From Actinomycetes bacterium (GTDB lineage: Bacteria; Actinomycetota; Actinomycetes; Nanopelagicales; Nanopelagicaceae), in the NCBI GenBank assembly GCA_947383695.1, contig OX376642.1, positions 1,054,001-1,118,000 of the forward strand: a DNA stretch of 64,000 nucleotides, read 5' to 3'. How positions within the stretch are numbered: position 1 is the stretch's first letter; each line of letters opens with the position of its first letter. The notes under the pieces were generated by a model. That model was given only the letters and a program-made list of their open reading frames with translations, had not been told where the DNA came from and searched no databases. A program made the position numbers and the translations under genes. This document shows, one piece after another, positions 60,824 to 64,000 of this stretch.

Positions 60824-62134
60824 ATGACTTTAACTCTCTCGGTAGTTGGCTGCGGTTATCTTGGAGCCACCCACGCTGCATGTATGTCCTCGTTAGGTTT
60901 CACCGTTGTTGGCGTGGATACAGATCCCGAGAAGGTTGCGCTCCTTCAAAGTGGCAAGCTGCCATTTTATGAACCTGGATTAGATACCTTGCTTGAGCAA
61001 GAGATGAAGACAGGACGACTTTCATTTACAACTGATTTTTCTGCAGTTAAAGATGCAGATGTCCACTTTGTTTGCGTGGGAACACCGCAGAGTAAAGATG
61101 GTCTCGCTGCAGATCTCACTTATGTGAAATCTGCGGTCGCAGCGATCTCTCCACATCTGAAGGAAGGCTCTTTGGTAGTTGGTAAGTCAACTGTTCCAGT
61201 TGGAACCGCTCAAGGTTTGCGTGATGAGTTAGCAAAGAGTGCGCCACAAGCAGATCTTGCTTGGAACCCAGAGTTTCTTCGTGAAGGTTTTGCAGTTGAA
61301 GACACCTTGACGCCAAACCGTTTAGTTGTTGGTGTTGCAAATGATCGTGCAGAAGAAATCCTGAAAGAGGTCTACGAACCTGTTATTGCTTTGGGAACAC
61401 CATGGATTCGTGCAGATCTTCCAACTTCAGAGTTAGTTAAGGTTGCAGCAAACTCTTTCCTTGCCACAAAGATTTCATTTATTAACGCGATGGCTGAAGT
61501 GTGCGAAGCTGCTGGTGGCGATGTCACAGTGTTGGCCAAAGCAATTGGTTATGACCCACGAATCGGAAACCGCTTCTTGCAAGCAGGTATCGGTTTTGGT
61601 GGCGGCTGCCTTCCAAAGGATATTCGCGCATTTATGGCACGTGCTGAAGAGCTGGGTGCAAAGCAAGCACTTGAATTCCTTCGCGAAATTGATGCAATTA
61701 ACCTACGTGCCCGCCAACGTGTGATTGATGTTGTGCGCGGCGAGCTTTCTGAGGACTTAACGAAGTACAAGATCGCTGTCTTGGGTGCGACCTTCAAACC
61801 TGACAGTGATGATGTGCGTGACTCCCCTGCACTCGATATCGCGGCACAGCTACAAGCTGCCGGTGCAATTGTTGTTGTGCATGATCCTCAAGGTATTGAG
61901 CCTGCACGTAAGCGTTTCCCTAACCTTCAGTATCAAGAGGTTGTTACAGATGCGCTTAAAGATGCTGATTTGATTCTGCATTTAACTGAATGGAAGGAGT
62001 ATCGACAGATTGATCCTGCCGCTATTGCTTCTCTAGTTAAGTCAAAGATCATTATTGATGGACGCAATATGTTGGATCGAACAATGTGGCGCAACGCTGG
62101 TTGGAAGTTCCACGCATTAGGTCGTACCGATTAA
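60824..62134 (+). CDS. ugd: UDP-glucose 6-dehydrogenase
   Basis: Oxidises UDP-glucose to UDP-glucuronate with NAD. The N-terminal Rossmann motif is VVGCGYLGATHA (about 6-17), the catalytic cysteine lies in GFGGGCLPKDI (near 265), and a C-terminal UDP-binding domain with GATFKPDSDDVRDSP follows. Length (436 residues) is normal. It supplies uronic acid precursor for the surface glycan made by this cluster. Confidence 0.95.
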   Translation: MTLTLSVVGCGYLGATHAACMSSLGFTVVGVDTDPEKVALLQSGKLPFYEPGLDTLLEQEMKTGRLSFTTDFSAVKDADVHFVCVGTPQSKDGLAADLTYVKSAVAAISPHLKEGSLVVGKSTVPVGTAQGLRDELAKSAPQADLAWNPEFLREGFAVEDTLTPNRLVVGVANDRAEEILKEVYEPVIALGTPWIRADLPTSELVKVAANSFLATKISFINAMAEVCEAAGGDVTVLAKAIGYDPRIGNRFLQAGIGFGGGCLPKDIRAFMARAEELGAKQALEFLREIDAINLRARQRVIDVVRGELSEDLTKYKIAVLGATFKPDSDDVRDSPALDIAAQLQAAGAIVVVHDPQGIEPARKRFPNLQYQEVVTDALKDADLILHLTEWKEYRQIDPAAIASLVKSKIIIDGRNMLDRTMWRNAGWKFHALGRTD

Positions 62135-62159
62135 TACCCAAGAAAGTATTGATGCGGCC

Positions 62160-62528
62160 TTGGCCTTAAAAACCTGGGCTGTTGTTGGACTGGGCAATAA
62201 TCCTGAACGAGCAGCCTTTGGTGTTGCGAAGTTACTTCAAGATAAGGGCCACCGAATAATTCCTGTATACCCTCGAGCTGAAACAGTTCATGGCGAAATA
62301 GGTTACAAAACGCTCTCTGAAATTCCTGAAGCTATTGATGTCGTGGATTGTTTTGTGAACTCACAATTAGTGGGCAAGGTAGTTGATGAAGCGATTGCAA
62401 TTGGTGCAAAAGCTGTCTGGTTGCAATTAGATGTTATTGATGAAGCAGCTATTGCTAGAGCACAGGCAGCAGGTTTAATTACAGTTATGGATCGATGCCC
62501 GGCGATTGAGTACCGAGCTCGAGCTTAA
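62160..62528 (+). CDS. CoA-binding domain protein (YccU-like)
   Basis: A small single-domain Rossmann protein of the CoA_binding_2 family: [22 protein letters not shown] start, [23 protein letters not shown] and [11 protein letters not shown]. Function unknown. The start is unclear: only TTG at 62160 is a regular start codon, but the frame continues upstream without stop to 62121 and adds a plausible helix ([14 protein letters not shown]). There is no ATG. The stop overlaps the convergent purE by 4 bp. Confidence 0.82.
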   Translation: MALKTWAVVGLGNNPERAAFGVAKLLQDKGHRIIPVYPRAETVHGEIGYKTLSEIPEAIDVVDCFVNSQLVGKVVDEAIAIGAKAVWLQLDVIDEAAIARAQAAGLITVMDRCPAIEYRARA

Positions 62529-63031
62529 AAACCTGTTTTGTGATTGCGGCGAGAGTTTAAATTCTCGCCCTTTTCCTTCGCGATTCGATTGATCTCCTGC
62601 AAACCTTCACTTACCTTTGCTGAAATCGCTGCATCTGAAACACCCAAGATTCGTGCAGCAAGCAGCGCAGCATTCTTTGCATTTCCAACACCAACTGTTG
62701 CAACTGGAACCCCTGCTGGCATTTGAACAATAGATAACAGTGAATCCATTCCATCAAGATTTTTTAATGCAACTGGAACACCAATGACTGGAAGTGGAGT
62801 TAAAGATGCAACCATTCCGGGAAGATGAGCAGCACCACCGGCTCCAGCAATAATTACTTTGTAACCCTTTGATTGTGCGGTTTGTGAAAACTCAACCATT
62901 TCAAGTGGCATCCGGTGTGCTGAAATAACATCAGCGGTATAGGAAATTCCAAGTTCATCAAGGATCTTTGCGGCATCCTCCATCGTTGGCCAATCAGAGT
63001 CTGATCCCATGATGATCGCTACATCACTCAT
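62525..63031 (-). CDS. purE: N5-carboxyaminoimidazole ribonucleotide mutase
   Basis: A 168-residue class I PurE that moves the carboxyl group of N5-CAIR to give CAIR in purine synthesis. [10 protein letters not shown] at the start, SAHRMP (about 40-45) with the catalytic histidine, and [11 protein letters not shown] are present. The ATG at 63031 lies inside the end of purK (8-nt overlap), so the two steps are co-translated. Confidence 0.96.
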   Translation of the reverse strand: MSDVAIIMGSDSDWPTMEDAAKILDELGISYTADVISAHRMPLEMVEFSQTAQSKGYKVIIAGAGGAAHLPGMVASLTPLPVIGVPVALKNLDGMDSLLSIVQMPAGVPVATVGVGNAKNAALLAARILGVSDAAISAKVSEGLQEINRIAKEKGENLNSRRNHKTGF

Positions 63032-64000
63032 CAACTTCTCCGCTCATGTAATCCAAGGCATGCTGAACTTCTTGGGTTAATTCTACGAGGTTCTCGCCCA
63101 CCATAGTTACATGGCCAATTTTGCGGCCAGGGCGAACCTCTTTCTTATAGTGATGGAATTTAAGCGCAGGTGTTCGCGCCATCAGGTGCAGATATGGACG
63201 GTACATATCTGGCTTGTCTCCCCCGAGCACATTTCCCATCACAGCTAATGGTGCACTCATTGAAGGATCACCTAATGGAAGATCCAAGATCGCACGAAGA
63301 TGTTGTTCAAATTGGCTCGTGTGGGAACCATCAATAGTCCAATGTCCAGAATTATGTGGACGCATGGCAAGTTCGTTAATGAATAACTCTTCACCCTTAA
63401 CAAATAATTCAACCGCCATGACTCCAACAACACCAACAGCTGCGGCAACATCTAGCGCGAGTTTTTGTGCTTTTTCGCTAAGCGCAACAGAAAGGTGTGG
63501 GGCGGGTGAGATAGTCATTGTGCAAATGCCATCTTCTTGAATTGTTTGTGTTGGGGCCCATGTTGTCGCTTGACCATGAGGAGAGCGAGCGACCATAACT
63601 GCGATTTCAAAATCAAAATCAATGAGCTCTTCAATTAATAACTTTGGGGTTTGTTTTAGGAGCTCAGCAAGCTCATGCGCGTCGGAAACTCTCCAGACAC
63701 CACGCCCGTCATATCCACCGGAAATGGCTTTAGCAATTACTGGAAAATCTTTAACTTGATCTGCAGAGGTAACGATCTGCCAATGTGGCGAAGGAAAGCT
63801 ACTTAACTTTTCTCTCATAGCAGCTTTATCCTGCGAATAAACAAAGGCAGAAGATGATGGACGAACTACAACGCCATCTGCTTCTAAGGCTTTCACAATA
63901 CTTAATGGGATTAATTCATGCTCAAAGGTCACAACATCGCACTTTTTGGCAAATGCTCTAACAGTTTCTAAATCCTTGTAATCACCAACAATGTGGTTAG
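63024..64000 (-). CDS. purK: N5-carboxyaminoimidazole ribonucleotide synthase, N-terminus cut
   Basis: ATP-grasp enzyme that makes N5-CAIR from AIR, ATP and bicarbonate. The reading frame stays open through the window edge; about 325 of the usual roughly 380 residues are present. [27 protein letters not shown] (the ATP-grasp loop), [25 protein letters not shown] and a final small domain are visible. It is coupled to purE. An in-frame GTG at 63932 is internal and not the start. Confidence 0.95.
   Translation of the reverse strand, partial: NHIVGDYKDLETVRAFAKKCDVVTFEHELIPLSIVKALEADGVVVRPSSSAFVYSQDKAAMREKLSSFPSPHWQIVTSADQVKDFPVIAKAISGGYDGRGVWRVSDAHELAELLKQTPKLLIEELIDFDFEIAVMVARSPHGQATTWAPTQTIQEDGICTMTISPAPHLSVALSEKAQKLALDVAAAVGVVGVMAVELFVKGEELFINELAMRPHNSGHWTIDGSHTSQFEQHLRAILDLPLGDPSMSAPLAVMGNVLGGDKPDMYRPYLHLMARTPALKFHHYKKEVRPGRKIGHVTMVGENLVELTQEVQHALDYMSGEVDE

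Overview
The window looks like a piece of a small, tightly packed actinobacterial chromosome with low G+C (roughly mid-40s percent by eye). Actinobacterial markers: two WhiB proteins, MtrA/MtrB, mycothiol deacetylase MshB, DUF3117, DUF3499, DUF5719, an Rv3235-type protein, PdtaS and a 7Fe ferredoxin. Low G+C, gaps mostly under 130 bp, many 1-8 nt gene overlaps and thinned-out conserved loci suggest a streamlined planktonic lineage such as the freshwater acI group (Nanopelagicales). That placement is inference; no rRNA is present.

Layout. 1-5.2 kb: secreted and stress genes (VOC protein, a secreted protein/Rieske/DUF305 operon, beta-carbonic anhydrase, a neocarzinostatin-like secreted protein, aquaporin + ArsC). 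5.2-18 kb: metabolism (FKBP, ArgG, two methyltransferases, GH13 glucosidase, TerC, short HPF, three PLP/FAD enzymes, LacI regulator). 18-19.2 kb: MsrB/MsrA and a tRNA-Arg(CCG). 19.3-38.4 kb: a block ordered like Mycobacterium tuberculosis Rv3219-Rv3264c (whiB1, pdtaS, Rv3235-like, secA, comF, mtrB, mtrA, ahcY, manB, DUF3499, whiB2, manC) with several genes missing. 38.4-55.8 kb: a block ordered partly like Rv1170-Rv1234 (dapC, fdxA, mshB, MgtE_N/CBS, DUF1003, mrp, tatB, htrA, O-methyltransferase, DUF3117, LOG, dapD), again with losses. 55.8-64 kb: surface polysaccharide genes (SpoIID-like, Wzt, Wzm, glycosyltransferase, LytR-CpsA-Psr, Ugd), a CoA-binding protein, purE and the 3' part of purK. 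Synteny statements are from memory of the M. tuberculosis gene order.

The strongest signal not explained by the genes is promoter architecture. At 23 starts a TANNNT hexamer sits exactly 6 or 7 nt before the ATG/GTG, the geometry of leaderless transcription. In four cases the hexamer begins with the stop codon of the upstream gene, and in one divergent pair the two hexamers overlap. Genes lacking this either follow an upstream gene with overlap or have a visible Shine-Dalgarno.

No gap longer than 300 bp lacks a gene. I saw no insertion sequence, prophage, CRISPR array, replication origin or rRNA. Both window edges cut a gene (1-226 and 63024-64000).
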